A stretch of 64,000 nucleotides of DNA, from NCBI GenBank assembly GCA_963662155.1, contig OY759269.1, positions 18,244,864 through 18,308,863 of the forward strand, in the 5' to 3' direction. The stretch comes from Lamellibrachia columna. Lineage: Eukaryota > Annelida > Polychaeta > Sabellida > Siboglinidae. The notes under the pieces are model-generated. The model saw nothing but the letters and a program-made list of their open reading frames with translations, was not told the DNA's origin and made no database searches. Positions 35,576 to 43,805 of the stretch are shown piece after piece. The position numbers and the translations under genes are program-made. Position 1 is the first letter of the stretch. Every line of letters starts with the position of its first letter.

Positions 35576-35735
35576 GGTGGTACGACGCGTGTCCGTAGCA
35601 ATCATGCTCATCGATCCACAGGACGCGTACCGGTCCATCATTGCTGCGCTATTGTTCGAAGGATTTACCGTGCTGGGAGACGTTGCAGCCGACATTCTTA
35701 TACACCAGGTGTTATTCAGACTATGGTTACTCCGC
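35257..35735 (+). repeat. 258-bp tandem duplication across a gene end
   Basis: The words TCACGCAAGG, CGTCATTGGCTGG, CGTGTCCGTAGCA and GATCCACAGGAC recur at a spacing near 258 bp (for example 35,273 and 35,531). Element A has a single copy. The length is a multiple of three, so the upstream frame survived. Confidence 0.85.
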
Positions 35736-35738
35736 TAG
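35604..35738 (+). CDS. Element B: 44-residue membrane protein, first of the overlapping pair
   Basis: Begins MLIDPQDAYRS, with a hydrophobic stretch (IIAALLFEGFTVLG). It is the same length as the element A homologue (5,581-5,715). It overlaps the next small ORF by 16 bases in another frame. Function unknown. Confidence 0.6.
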   Translation: MLIDPQDAYRSIIAALLFEGFTVLGDVAADILIHQVLFRLWLLR

Positions 35739-35884
35739 ACCGTTGTTGTTCCACCGCTGTCATTGTGGGTGCCATAGTGTGTGTCCTAGTACACGTCGGC
35801 GTGCTCCTCGTCATTCGTCAGCAGTCGGACTCCGGAGTCAACGTCACCGCCCCCGTCAACACATCGCTCCTCCACCTCTTTTGA
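35723..35884 (+). CDS. Element B: 53-residue single-helix membrane protein
   Basis: Begins MVTPLDRCC, with a transmembrane helix (AVIVGAIVCVLVHVGVLLVI) and a short tail containing GVNVT. It is homologous to 5,700-5,852 of element A. Its TGA overlaps the integrase ATG (TGATG). A type of small virion membrane protein is possible. Function unknown. Confidence 0.62.
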   Translation: MVTPLDRCCSTAVIVGAIVCVLVHVGVLLVIRQQSDSGVNVTAPVNTSLLHLF

Positions 35885-36951
35885 TGGCACAGAGGGGAGA
35901 ACGCTCCTTGAGTGAGGTGTACTTCGATCCCACGAAGGTAGGCAGTTATGGCGGCGTCGCTGGCTTGCGACGCGTCACGCGCCTGCCACAGAAGGCCGCC
36001 ACGGCATGGTTGTCGGAACAGGACGCCTACACCTTACACAAACCAGCGAGACGTCATTTCAAGAGACGACGCGTCATCGTGGGTGGTATGCTTCAGCAGT
36101 GGCAGGCCGATCTCGTAGACATGTCGAAGGTCAAAGACGTCAACGACGGTATGGCATTTCTCCTCACGATGATCGACGTCTTCTCGAAAGTGGCCTGGTG
36201 TGTTCCCATGAAGAACAAGTCCGCGGCGTCGTTGGTGGCAGCGCTGCAATCCACGTTCGTCGACGTTTGCCCCCAGACCTTGCAGACGGATCAAGGCACA
36301 GAATTCCGGAACAAATCCGTTCAGGCGCTATTGCGGCGTTACGACATCCATTACTTCTACACGCACAACGCGGAGACGAAGGCAGCCGTCGTGGAACGGT
36401 TCAACCGAACGTTGAAGTCGCGCATGTGGCGCTACTTCACGAAACGCCAGACGTGGCGGTACATAGACATACTTCCGGACTTGATGCGATCGTATAACAA
36501 TACCCCCCACCGCAGTATCGGTATGGCTCCGTCGCAGGTGAATGCACAGAACCAAGAACAGGTGTGGCAACGTCTGTACGGTCACGATGGTAAGGGCGTG
36601 CCCAAGTTGCACGTGTCAGATCGCGTGCGTGTCGGCAAGTACAAACGCACTTTCGAAAAGGGCTACGAGACGAACTGGAGCGAAGAGTTGTTCACGATAC
36701 ACGAGGTTCACCCCTCCGATCCACCCGTGTATCGCTTGCCGGACGATCTCGGCGAAGTGCTGGAGGGTACCTTCTACGAACTGGAGCTGCAGAAGGTGAC
36801 GGTACCCTTTGATAAGGTGTACCGTGTTGAAGCGGTACTGAAACGCCGTACAGTTGGTAGACGAAAGGAAGTTTTGGTGAAATGGTTCGGCTATTCCTCC
36901 TACTTCAACAGCTGGATCGATGCCAAAGGACTCGCCAACTATAAAGACTAG
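35884..36951 (+). CDS. Element B: RVE-family integrase with chromodomain, 355 aa
   Basis: The start is chosen at the ATG overlapping the previous stop (TGATG), which is conserved in element A. Residues about 60-220 are the retroviral-type integrase core: first Asp in WQADLVD, second in LQTDQGTEF, and Glu in AAVVERFNRT, giving an intact DDE triad. NTPHRSIGMAPSQV follows, a typical RVE end. The C terminus (VYRVEAVLKRR...VLVKWFGY...SWIDA) is a chromodomain, as expected for Polinton integrases and possibly chromatin-targeting. A TATAAAG box for the next gene lies in the last codons. It would catalyse insertion with 6-bp target duplications, as seen for this element. Confidence 0.95.
   Translation: MAQRGERSLSEVYFDPTKVGSYGGVAGLRRVTRLPQKAATAWLSEQDAYTLHKPARRHFKRRRVIVGGMLQQWQADLVDMSKVKDVNDGMAFLLTMIDVFSKVAWCVPMKNKSAASLVAALQSTFVDVCPQTLQTDQGTEFRNKSVQALLRRYDIHYFYTHNAETKAAVVERFNRTLKSRMWRYFTKRQTWRYIDILPDLMRSYNNTPHRSIGMAPSQVNAQNQEQVWQRLYGHDGKGVPKLHVSDRVRVGKYKRTFEKGYETNWSEELFTIHEVHPSDPPVYRLPDDLGEVLEGTFYELELQKVTVPFDKVYRVEAVLKRRTVGRRKEVLVKWFGYSSYFNSWIDAKGLANYKD
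36940..36946 (+). promoter_or_regulatory. TATA box inside the integrase 3' end
   Basis: TATAAAG lies 36-42 bp before the ATG at 36,982, the same spacing as the box at 34,123. Element A keeps CTATAAAGACTAG at about 6,910. Confidence 0.5.
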
Positions 36952-36981
36952 CCTCGCACATGCCGACACTGCATTCGAGCA

Positions 36982-37320
36982 ATGACACACGACGCGACAC
37001 CACCACCACCACCACCACCACCACCGACCTGCACCACCACCATAGACGAGGAGGAGGAGAAGGAGGTGGACGAACACGAGGATTGTACTGACGCTGCACC
37101 GAACGAGCCAGACAGCACTCCCTGGCATCTGTTCGGTACCGCGTGTCCCAAAGAGGAGATCGTGTTTCTGTGTCAGGTCGTCGTCTTGTACACGGTCATT
37201 CTGATCAGCATTTACAACCTGACGACAGGTCACGCCGATTCTAATCTGTGGACGGCTCTGTTGAGTAGTTCTTTGGGTTACCTACTGCCCAATCCCACGT
37301 TGAGACGCAATGGCGACTGA
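36982..37320 (+). CDS. Element B: two-helix membrane protein, 112 aa
   Basis: The N terminus is a Pro run and an acidic stretch (IDEEEEKEVDEHEDC). PKEEIVFLCQVVVLYTVILISI then forms a first transmembrane helix, and LWTALLSSSLGYLLPNP the second. The K/P-EEIVF...LSS-x-LGY-x-LPNP signature is common in uncharacterised Polinton/adintovirus membrane proteins of animals. It overlaps the minor capsid ORF by 11 bases. Only its first codons remain in element A. Confidence 0.78.
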   Translation: MTHDATPPPPPPPPPTCTTTIDEEEEKEVDEHEDCTDAAPNEPDSTPWHLFGTACPKEEIVFLCQVVVLYTVILISIYNLTTGHADSNLWTALLSSSLGYLLPNPTLRRNGD

Positions 37321-38140
37321 TTTCTACATGACGCTGCCTAGCAACGCTTCTATGAAGATGCACCCCGACAACACCTTGACCCATTACGTCACGACCTTGC
37401 CTCAACGCATCGATCTTACCGGCGAGTGGGAGTGTGGGTTGGCTGAGGTCCAGTATCCACACACTTGGTACAACGTCGCGGAGAACGATGTCTGGTTCTT
37501 CCTCAACACGATCGATGCTACGGACTCGTCCCGACGTTCGAAGTTGTCGTGCGGGTATTACGACGATCCGTTAACATTGCTGTATCACGTCAACAAGGGA
37601 CTGTACAGTATGCAGACGGAGGAGACACAGGCTCAAATGAGCTATAGTTCCGTCACTCAGAAAATGACGTTACACATGACAGCGAACACCCTGTTCACCG
37701 TACCGTACCACAGCGCGGTGGCGGCCATGTTAGGATTCCGTGAACCCGTAGCCAGCGAGCCGGAGGCGGCTACGTCATCTCCCGTCCTCCCCAACGACTC
37801 CCGTCATCCCGCCTCGGCGTACCCCTTCCACATCGAGGCCGACGATGTGGTGAACCTGACGCAGGGGTTCGACACCCTATACGTCTACACGAACATAGTG
37901 GAGTCTCGTATAGTGGGTGACACTCTCGCGCCTCTGTTGCAAGCCCTTCCGATTAGCGGACGTCACGGTGACAGGGTGTCCGCTCGTTTCACTAACGTGC
38001 ACTACGTGCCTCTGTTGTACTCGCACTTCGACTCGATCGAAGTGGATATAAGGGACGACATGGGTCGGCGCGTGCCATTCGAATACGGTAGAATGACGGT
38101 GACGCTTCATTTTCGTCGACGTAGGTCCGGACTGTTCTGA
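37310..38140 (+). CDS. Element B: penton-like minor capsid protein, 276 aa
   Basis: MATDFYMTLPSNASMKMHPDN, DLTGEWECGLAEVQYPHTWYN and the late VHYVPLLYSHFDSIEVDIR segment are the typical signatures of the Polinton minor capsid (single jelly-roll, penton) protein. Its length is usual for the family. It would form capsid vertices. The start codon lies within the end of the previous gene, and its stop overlaps the next ATG (CTGATG). It is deleted in element A. Confidence 0.9.
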   Translation: MATDFYMTLPSNASMKMHPDNTLTHYVTTLPQRIDLTGEWECGLAEVQYPHTWYNVAENDVWFFLNTIDATDSSRRSKLSCGYYDDPLTLLYHVNKGLYSMQTEETQAQMSYSSVTQKMTLHMTANTLFTVPYHSAVAAMLGFREPVASEPEAATSSPVLPNDSRHPASAYPFHIEADDVVNLTQGFDTLYVYTNIVESRIVGDTLAPLLQALPISGRHGDRVSARFTNVHYVPLLYSHFDSIEVDIRDDMGRRVPFEYGRMTVTLHFRRRRSGLF

Positions 38141-38541
38141 TGAATTACAACGATTATTACGCACGCCAGGCTGGCGGTGCGCTGCCCTACTTCGCCGGTG
38201 CTCAATACCAGCGAGGTCACGGACTGGGCAGTCTGTTCGGCGGTCTGTTGCGCAGCGCCATGCCGCTCATCAAGAGAGGTGCCGTGGCGTTGGGCAAGGG
38301 AGCGTTGAAGACCGGCGTTCGCATAGCCGGCGACGTCTTATCAGGCCAGAACATAAAAACGGCTGCCAAACGACGCGTCACCGATGCAGTGCTGAGCAGT
38401 ATTCGGAGCCCCCCTGGTAAACGTATAAAACGAGCGACCGCAACGACGCGCGTCACTGCAGTAAAGAGACGCCGCAAGAAACGGACGTCCAAGAACCGCG
38501 TGGCCGACATATTCGACGACAGAGATGGCGTTCGTGCATAG
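38140..38541 (+). CDS. Element B: pVI/pX-like basic virion protein, 133 aa
   Basis: Begins MNYNDYYARQAGG, then YQRGHGLGSLFGGLLRSAMP, an amphipathic KRGAVALGKGALKTGV segment and a Lys/Arg-rich tail (KRRRKKRTSKNR). This pattern matches the small DNA-condensing or membrane-active core proteins (pX/pVI-like) found next to the capsid gene in Polintons and adintoviruses. The last 17 bases overlap the major capsid gene in another frame. A TATAAAA lies inside it at 38,424, about 100 bp before the capsid ATG. Confidence 0.8.
   Translation: MNYNDYYARQAGGALPYFAGAQYQRGHGLGSLFGGLLRSAMPLIKRGAVALGKGALKTGVRIAGDVLSGQNIKTAAKRRVTDAVLSSIRSPPGKRIKRATATTRVTAVKRRRKKRTSKNRVADIFDDRDGVRA
38424..38430 (+). promoter_or_regulatory. 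TATA box upstream of the major capsid gene
   Basis: TATAAAAC within the pVI-like gene, 95-101 bp before the capsid ATG. The identical CGTATAAAACG word is kept in element A at 7,213-7,223. Confidence 0.45.
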
Positions 38542-39841
38542 ACAGTCGTGCGAGGGGGTCAAGACCGAGCTGGATCTCTTTACCGTACCCCCCACTCAGA
38601 ACTGCATCGCCGAAAGTCACGTGGTGGAACATCAACCCATGGCCTCTCTGGACTCTGGAGGCCCGATAGAATTCTTCATCCCCGGATCGGGAGACGATTA
38701 CATAGATCTCGCCAACACGATGCTCCACTTGCAGGTGAAGGTGACGCGCGCCGACGGTAACCCTATCGATGCGGGCGAACCCGTGGGACCGGTGAACAAC
38801 TTCTTGCATTCGCTGTTCAGCCACATCGACCTCTCCCTGAACGGCACGCTCGTGACCTCTTCGTCCTCCAACTCGTACCCGTATCGATCCTACATAGAGG
38901 CGCTGCTGAGTTACGGATTCGATGCCAAGTCGACGCAGCTGACGAATCAGCTGTGGTACAAGGACAAGGCTAGTCGCATGCACGCCACCGAGCTAGCCGC
39001 CGGACCCGATCCTAACCCCGGGTTCGTGACTCGACGAGACTACATAGCCGGCAGTCGCGTGGTCGACATGATGGGTCGTCTCCATGTGGATATGTTTCTG
39101 CAGGATAAATTCCTGATCAACGGTGTCGACGTCAAGTTACGCCTGGTGCGCAGCACGGCCGCGTTTGCGCTGATGGCTACTGGAAACAACGAGTACAAGA
39201 TAACCATCGTCAACGCGTCCTTGTTCGTCAAGAAGGCCGCCCTCAATCCGGCCGTGCAGAAGGCTCACATCATGGCTCTCGAGCGGACCACGGTCAAGTA
39301 TCCGTTACGACCCGTCGAATGCAAGGTGTACTCCATTCCCACGGGCGCTCTGTCGCACACGCACGAGAACCTGTTCCTCGGCTCCCTGCCGAAACGTCTC
39401 GTACTGTGCTGCATCGACAACGACGCCTACAACGGCACGTACGCCACAAACCCCTTTCACGCCAAGAACAACGCCATCAGCTTCGTCTCCGTGTACGTGG
39501 ACGGTCGTCAGATAACCGCCAAACCCTTCCAGCCCAACTTCGCAGAAAACCTCTTCGCCAGGAGCTACGCGAGCATGTTCACCTCGACCGGCAAGATATG
39601 GCAGGACGAGGGGAACGGTCTGACTCGCGACGAGTACCGAGACGGCTACACCTTCTTCTGTTTCGACCTTACCCCCGACCAGTGCGACGGTCCCTGCTTT
39701 AATCTGGTACAAAAGGGCAACCTGCGCTTAGAATTTCATTTCCGAGAAGCGCTTCGGACCACCGTGAACGTCGTCGCCTACGCCGAATTCGAGTCCGTGC
39801 TGGAAATAGACAAGAACCGCAACCTCATCTACGACTACTGA
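38525..39841 (+). CDS. Element B: major capsid protein, double jelly-roll, 438 aa
   Basis: MAFVHRQSCEGVKTELDLF, SLDSGGPIEFFIPGSGDDYIDL and the C-terminal ESVLEIDKNRNLIYDY are the recognised signatures of Polinton/adintovirus hexon-like capsid proteins. The length fits two jelly-roll domains. It would form the trimeric capsomers of an icosahedral particle. It is intact, with no stop where element A has one. The protease ATG follows the stop by one base. Confidence 0.95.
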   Translation: MAFVHRQSCEGVKTELDLFTVPPTQNCIAESHVVEHQPMASLDSGGPIEFFIPGSGDDYIDLANTMLHLQVKVTRADGNPIDAGEPVGPVNNFLHSLFSHIDLSLNGTLVTSSSSNSYPYRSYIEALLSYGFDAKSTQLTNQLWYKDKASRMHATELAAGPDPNPGFVTRRDYIAGSRVVDMMGRLHVDMFLQDKFLINGVDVKLRLVRSTAAFALMATGNNEYKITIVNASLFVKKAALNPAVQKAHIMALERTTVKYPLRPVECKVYSIPTGALSHTHENLFLGSLPKRLVLCCIDNDAYNGTYATNPFHAKNNAISFVSVYVDGRQITAKPFQPNFAENLFARSYASMFTSTGKIWQDEGNGLTRDEYRDGYTFFCFDLTPDQCDGPCFNLVQKGNLRLEFHFREALRTTVNVVAYAEFESVLEIDKNRNLIYDY

Positions 39842-39842
39842 G

Positions 39843-40322
39843 ATGGACACCCTGCAGATCGCCCGTCTACTGGCGATGGATCCGAACACCGCGTCCGTCT
39901 TTGGCGGCGTCGTACCCCGAGATGGACTGCCTGCAACAATTGACGCTTTGCCGATCGCCTTCGTGTGCAACACCGACGACGGCGACGAACCGGGCGAACA
40001 TTGGATAGCGCTGTACCTGTCCTCCGACGGACGCGGCGAATACTTCTGTTCGTACGGTCTGCCGCCTCGTCACGCGGCGTTCCGCACCTTCTTGAACAAA
40101 CACTGTTCCGAGTGGACTCATAACAGCAAGAGACTTCAGAGTCCTCTGTCTAACGTTTGCGGACAATATTGCGTCACTTATATCATGTTTCGTTGTAACG
40201 GCGCTCCTATGAGAACTTTCGTCAATGCTTTCCGCACCGATCTGGTCGCTAACGATTGTCGCGTGTTTGATTGGATTAACCTGCTGAAAAAGGGTATACC
40301 GTACTATCACTTATCATACTGA
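39843..40322 (+). CDS. Element B: adenain-like maturation cysteine protease, 159 aa
   Basis: The Ulp1/adenain order of active-site elements is present: His in GEHWIALYL (about residue 54), an acidic residue shortly after (about 60-66, SSDGRGEYFCSYG), Gln/Asn region QSPLSNVCGQYC and the catalytic Cys in CGQYC (about 108-112). Length is normal for Polinton proteases. It would cleave capsid and core precursors during maturation. It ends with TGA 40,320-40,322 and is followed by the repeat block and poly(A) signal. Confidence 0.92.
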   Translation: MDTLQIARLLAMDPNTASVFGGVVPRDGLPATIDALPIAFVCNTDDGDEPGEHWIALYLSSDGRGEYFCSYGLPPRHAAFRTFLNKHCSEWTHNSKRLQSPLSNVCGQYCVTYIMFRCNGAPMRTFVNAFRTDLVANDCRVFDWINLLKKGIPYYHLSY

Positions 40323-40440
40323 GCCTCTGGCGCGGTGGTCGCTCCACCCGTAAGCTCACCCTCGAACCTCTGGCGCGGTGGGGTCACCCGTAAGTTCGCG
40401 ACCTCTGGCGCGATGGTCACCATTCGCAAGTCGCCTCGAC
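40323..40440 (+). repeat. Element B: CCTCTGGCG-type 3' repeat block
   Basis: Three copies of CCTCTGGCGCGRTGG with CACCCGTAAG and CGCAAGTCGCCTCG. It is conserved in word content with 9,067-9,228 of element A, although the flanking non-coding DNA has drifted. Confidence 0.8.
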
Positions 40441-40526
40441 TTCATCTTCATCTTCATCATACCCGACTCGTTGTATCCAATCACATACGATCGCCTCGTT
40501 TGTACTGCTGCCGCTTTGTTGTATTC

Positions 40527-40532
40527 AATAAA
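40527..40532 (+). terminator. Poly(A) signal AATAAA, element B late genes
   Basis: AATAAAATACGTGTGCAC lies about 200 bp after the protease stop and 70 bp before the right TIR. It is conserved in element A. Confidence 0.75.
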
Positions 40533-40600
40533 ATACGTGTGCACCGTACGATTGTGTTCGTCTCCTTACTAGGTTAATGACCCTCCGGTAAACGTAACTA

Positions 40601-40815
40601 GGTCAATATTCGTTCCTCCTCCAGTCCCTAGGGGGCGCTTAGGTTACCCATAAGGCACTGCGCTCGGCTAAGATCGCCAGGGGGCGCTCTACTGCGCTCT
40701 GATTGGCTGCGCGCACTCATCAGCGGGTGGGCGATATTAGGGTGTTTTGCCTTGATGTTCCTTTGATGTTAGATTGCGCAGATAAGGGGGGTACCAAAAA
40801 CCTCCACTAACTACT
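40601..40815 (-). repeat. Element B right terminal inverted repeat
   Basis: Reverse complement of 22,902-23,116, ending CTAACTACT. No differences were found by eye. Confidence 0.95.
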
Positions 40816-40821
40816 AATGTC
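40816..40821. repeat. Target-site duplication AATGTC, right
   Basis: Matches 22,896-22,901. The host intron continues with GTTCACC, as in the paralogous empty site. Confidence 0.95.
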
Positions 40822-41086
40822 GTTCACCCCGGTTTGCCTGTGTCTTTCGGTAGAGACACTAAAAGCTGTTGGTCCCTTCCACCTGGTTTCTATGCCAGGA
40901 AAGTAAAATATTCCACAGGGGGTAAATGCGTAACCTAGCGTGGAATCGCAGAGTGTGGGTGTCTATCTCTACACCACCAACTCTAGTTCCCACGTCCAGA
41001 GTTGCTTCCAGGTTGGGTGCGTGACAGGCCGTAGCTGACCCCATACAGGGATTTATAGTAGTGCATGGATGGTTTCACTTTGACAG

Positions 41087-41303
41087 GATCACATCGTGCC
41101 ATGCGACGACAATGTCTGTGATGCTGATGGCTGCAAATGCACACACATTCTCCACCTACCATTCAATAAAACAATCCAAATGGTGTTCACCAACTACAAC
41201 CCGACAAAACCGCAAAATCCCGGGCACCACCCAATCCACATGCACGGGCACAACTTCGCTGTGTTGGCCATGGGCTACCCGACCTTCAACAGCACCAGCT
41301 CCT
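41087..41303 (+). pseudogene. Laccase-like exon B', 3' truncated
   Basis: After acceptor TTTGACAG the frame DHIVPCDDNVCDADGCKC... continues to the copper-binding HPIHMHGHNFAVLAMGYPTFN. Similarity to exon B of the paralogue then stops in a T-rich stretch near 41,305. The second copper motif (HCH...) and the Pro-rich end are missing. With the truncated exon A' this makes a functional oxidase unlikely. Confidence 0.8.
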
Positions 41304-41392
41304 CCTTTTTTTTTATTTCAGAATGCTAACACGTAGGCCTTTGCAAAAACGTCAGTGGAGAAATAATGCATAATTATGTTGTGAATGTCCAG

Positions 41393-41490
41393 GGTCGAAG
41401 CTGGCAAGTCCTGCCTGTCCGCTCGTGCTCGGAGAAGCCGCTGGCTCAACGAACCGCGTGCTGCGTCCGTTCAACGGCTACCTCGATCAG
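41393..41490 (+). pseudogene. LamG-domain exon D' of the + strand copy
   Basis: A 98-bp exon with acceptor GTCCAG and donor CAG|GTAACG. It is near-identical to exon D of the minus-strand gene (49,755-49,658). It encodes the strand PLV then GYLDQ in the paralogue's frame, with small differences. Confidence 0.65.
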
Positions 41491-42067
41491 GTAACGGGGC
41501 TTACTATTGTCTCATACCAAGGCATTAAAAGAGAATGATAATTGCTTAATCTACAGGAGACAAACATGCCCTCAAAATATAAATGCTGACTTAATAAAAA
41601 AGGCATTATATGCCAAACCAACAACAACAACAACAACGATACAACGATTACACACATTGAATATACCATAAGTATTAATAAAACCTTACACCATGTAGAA
41701 TAGAGTGTCATAGCATTGAGTCTTGGGTCGTTGTACTCCACACTGCTCCTTCTGGGAATAGATGTAGGTTTGTGCATTATTACTCGAGAGGACGGGTTTC
41801 GAATCCTTGCTGCTGTTTCGAAGTTTGTGCAATTTCTTTCATTCTACCTTTCCTCATTTCATTCAGCTGTACATATATAAATGAATAAGTATTATTTGCA
41901 CAGTAATTGCGGCGTGGCTGAATGTTTCGAAGAGAAGTCGAGTTGGTGTTGGAATGAACAGGTCTGCCATGGGGTGTGTGCGTGCGTGCGTGCGTGCGTG
42001 CATGTGTGCAAGAGTGCGTACGTATTAATCGTAATCCTATATCCTATGTATTGTTTATTTCTCACAG

Positions 42068-42223
42068 GTCTGTCTCTACAACACAGCTCTAACAGAAGTT
42101 CGTCTTTTGAAGACAACCCCATCCATAACCCGATTACCAAAGCTGACGCTGAGGCAACAGAGGGTAGCACGTGTGGCATGCAACGTCATGGATTCTACAA
42201 GTGTCGATCTGACACCTCTTTAA
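42068..42223 (+). pseudogene. LamG-domain terminal exon E' of the + strand copy
   Basis: After acceptor CTCACAG the phase-0 frame VCLYNTALTEVRLL runs to TAA 42,221-42,223. It matches exon E of the minus-strand paralogue but is shifted in its tail. AATAAA follows at 42,265. Confidence 0.6.
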
Positions 42224-42264
42224 TTATTCCTTGCTCGTTTTTTCCGATTAATGTATGCAATATT

Positions 42265-42270
42265 AATAAA
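42265..42270 (+). terminator. Poly(A) signal of the + strand laccase/LamG copy
   Basis: AATAAAATATCTCGC. The paralogue has the same word on the minus strand at 48,893-48,888. Confidence 0.6.
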
Positions 42271-42299
42271 ATATCTCGCAAACATTCATGACATTGTCT

Positions 42300-43565
42300 A
42301 CACATGACCACAAATTAATGCATTTTCTGTATCAAAATAAATATTGTTATTAAACACCGTTAACAAATTAGTGAATCTCCATTACCAAAATATATGTTTT
42401 CGTAAAAATATACACATGGGTACTGCATCATGGGAAGATAACCCCAGAATCAAATCCGCTTTGACAGTGGGCATACGAAGCGTTACTATGGTGTACACAT
42501 TCGTTCTACTCTGATTTCCCGGTACAGTTTAAAATTGTGTACATGACAAGTCGAGTGTCCGAATTACGTAGGCTTAGCTAATGTTTAGTGCAACATTCAT
42601 GAGGACAGCAAAGGGTCGAGAGATTATTGAAATAATTCAAGTCATGTCATATTGTCCTAGAATTATTTTTAAAGACGATATATTGTTGTACTGGGGAACC
42701 TTGGAATATTTTCTATGGTATGGAATTTCACCAAAAATATGGGGCTATAACATTTCACGAAGGAAAATTACAACAATACTAGTAGATCGCTAACTAATAT
42801 TCAATAACTTACTTATAACAAATAAACATTAAAAGAACCAAGGATGGAATTAACTTTGAATGCCGTTATTACCACATGCAACCGCTCCAAGATTTAACGA
42901 GATTGACCTCCAAGGCAAAGACTCAGATGGCAAGTGGACAAAGAAGCCATTGGCTTATCGAGAGTCCGACATTTTCATCTATGTGTAACTCGCCCTCCTG
43001 AGATATGTGTCAATTTTATTTTTCAACGTATTCACATTGCTAGTAGTTACACAATCTGTAGATAATGTGTTCCATTCGTTCTACAGTATTTCTTGAGTGA
43101 GAGAAAAATGACATAACTGCATTTGAGCAGGAACATTGGTAAGTTTGCAGGTAGAACATGTTGAGAGTGTAACTGTGGATTTTTAGATGACTTCAATAGG
43201 CGGAATGATTTTGTTTGTTTGCTTTTCTGCGTCTCATTATCCTCCGCAGCATAATCAAGATGAACAAAGCTAGCTTCTGTCTTCTCTGCATTGCCGTCAC
43301 GTGTGGTGTGAGCGCCGCCATGTTTGCTTAATTCCAAATTATCCACTAGAGGCGTGCTAGTCGAGACAAAATATCAGCTAGTGTGCTGCGAGCTGATGGC
43401 ACGACAAATTTAACCCCTATAAAAAATCTGCAGTCTACCGATAAAAAATCGGCTAGTGTGCTGCGGGGTACATATTGCGCCACAATTATCCGGGGTATTT
43501 TGAATAACTGACCCCAAGATTTTTCGAGGGAGTACTTCGGATGAAATAGCACCAACCTTCGATCC
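42300..43565. other. No gene recognised
   Basis: AT-rich sequence. 43,020-43,220 resembles 20,180-20,290 and so belongs to a dispersed repeat. Confidence 0.5.
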
Positions 43566-43805
43566 ACGTATGCAAGTGTATGCATGTAATGCATACACTG
43601 CATGTATGCATGTATACACATATGCCCTTATACGTGTATGCAAGTATGCTTGTATGCATGTATGCACATTTATTTATGTATGCATGTATGCATCTACGCA
43701 TGAATGGATGTGTGCACATAATATGTACATATGATGTATGCATGAATGCATGTATGTTTGTATGCATCTATGTATGAATGTATGTATGCACATATACATG
43801 TTTGC
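43566..43805. repeat. (TGTATGCA)-type microsatellite
   Basis: Alternating TGTATGCA/TGCATACA words through about 240 bp. The Met/His/Tyr-rich frames here come from the repeat. Confidence 0.9.

Larger units (their letters stand above)
22902..40815 (+). mobile_element. Element B: complete Polinton/Maverick, 17,914 bp
   Basis: It has 215-bp terminal inverted repeats with no difference visible by eye, AG at the 5' end and CT at the 3' end, and a 6-bp target duplication. It carries the family gene set: protein-primed PolB, RVE integrase, packaging ATPase, adenain-like protease, penton-like minor capsid and double-jelly-roll major capsid protein. All + strand core genes are open, apart from one in-frame TAG upstream of the PolB body. 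The matching TIRs and open frames point to recent insertion. It sits in a laccase-gene intron. The minus-strand paralogue keeps the unoccupied site at 54,658-54,663. Its base composition is more GC-rich than the flanks. Confidence 0.97.

Noticed and set aside
36905..37233. Minus-strand Trp/Val-rich frames
   Set aside because: They are the complement of the (CCA)n Pro codons of the two-helix membrane gene.
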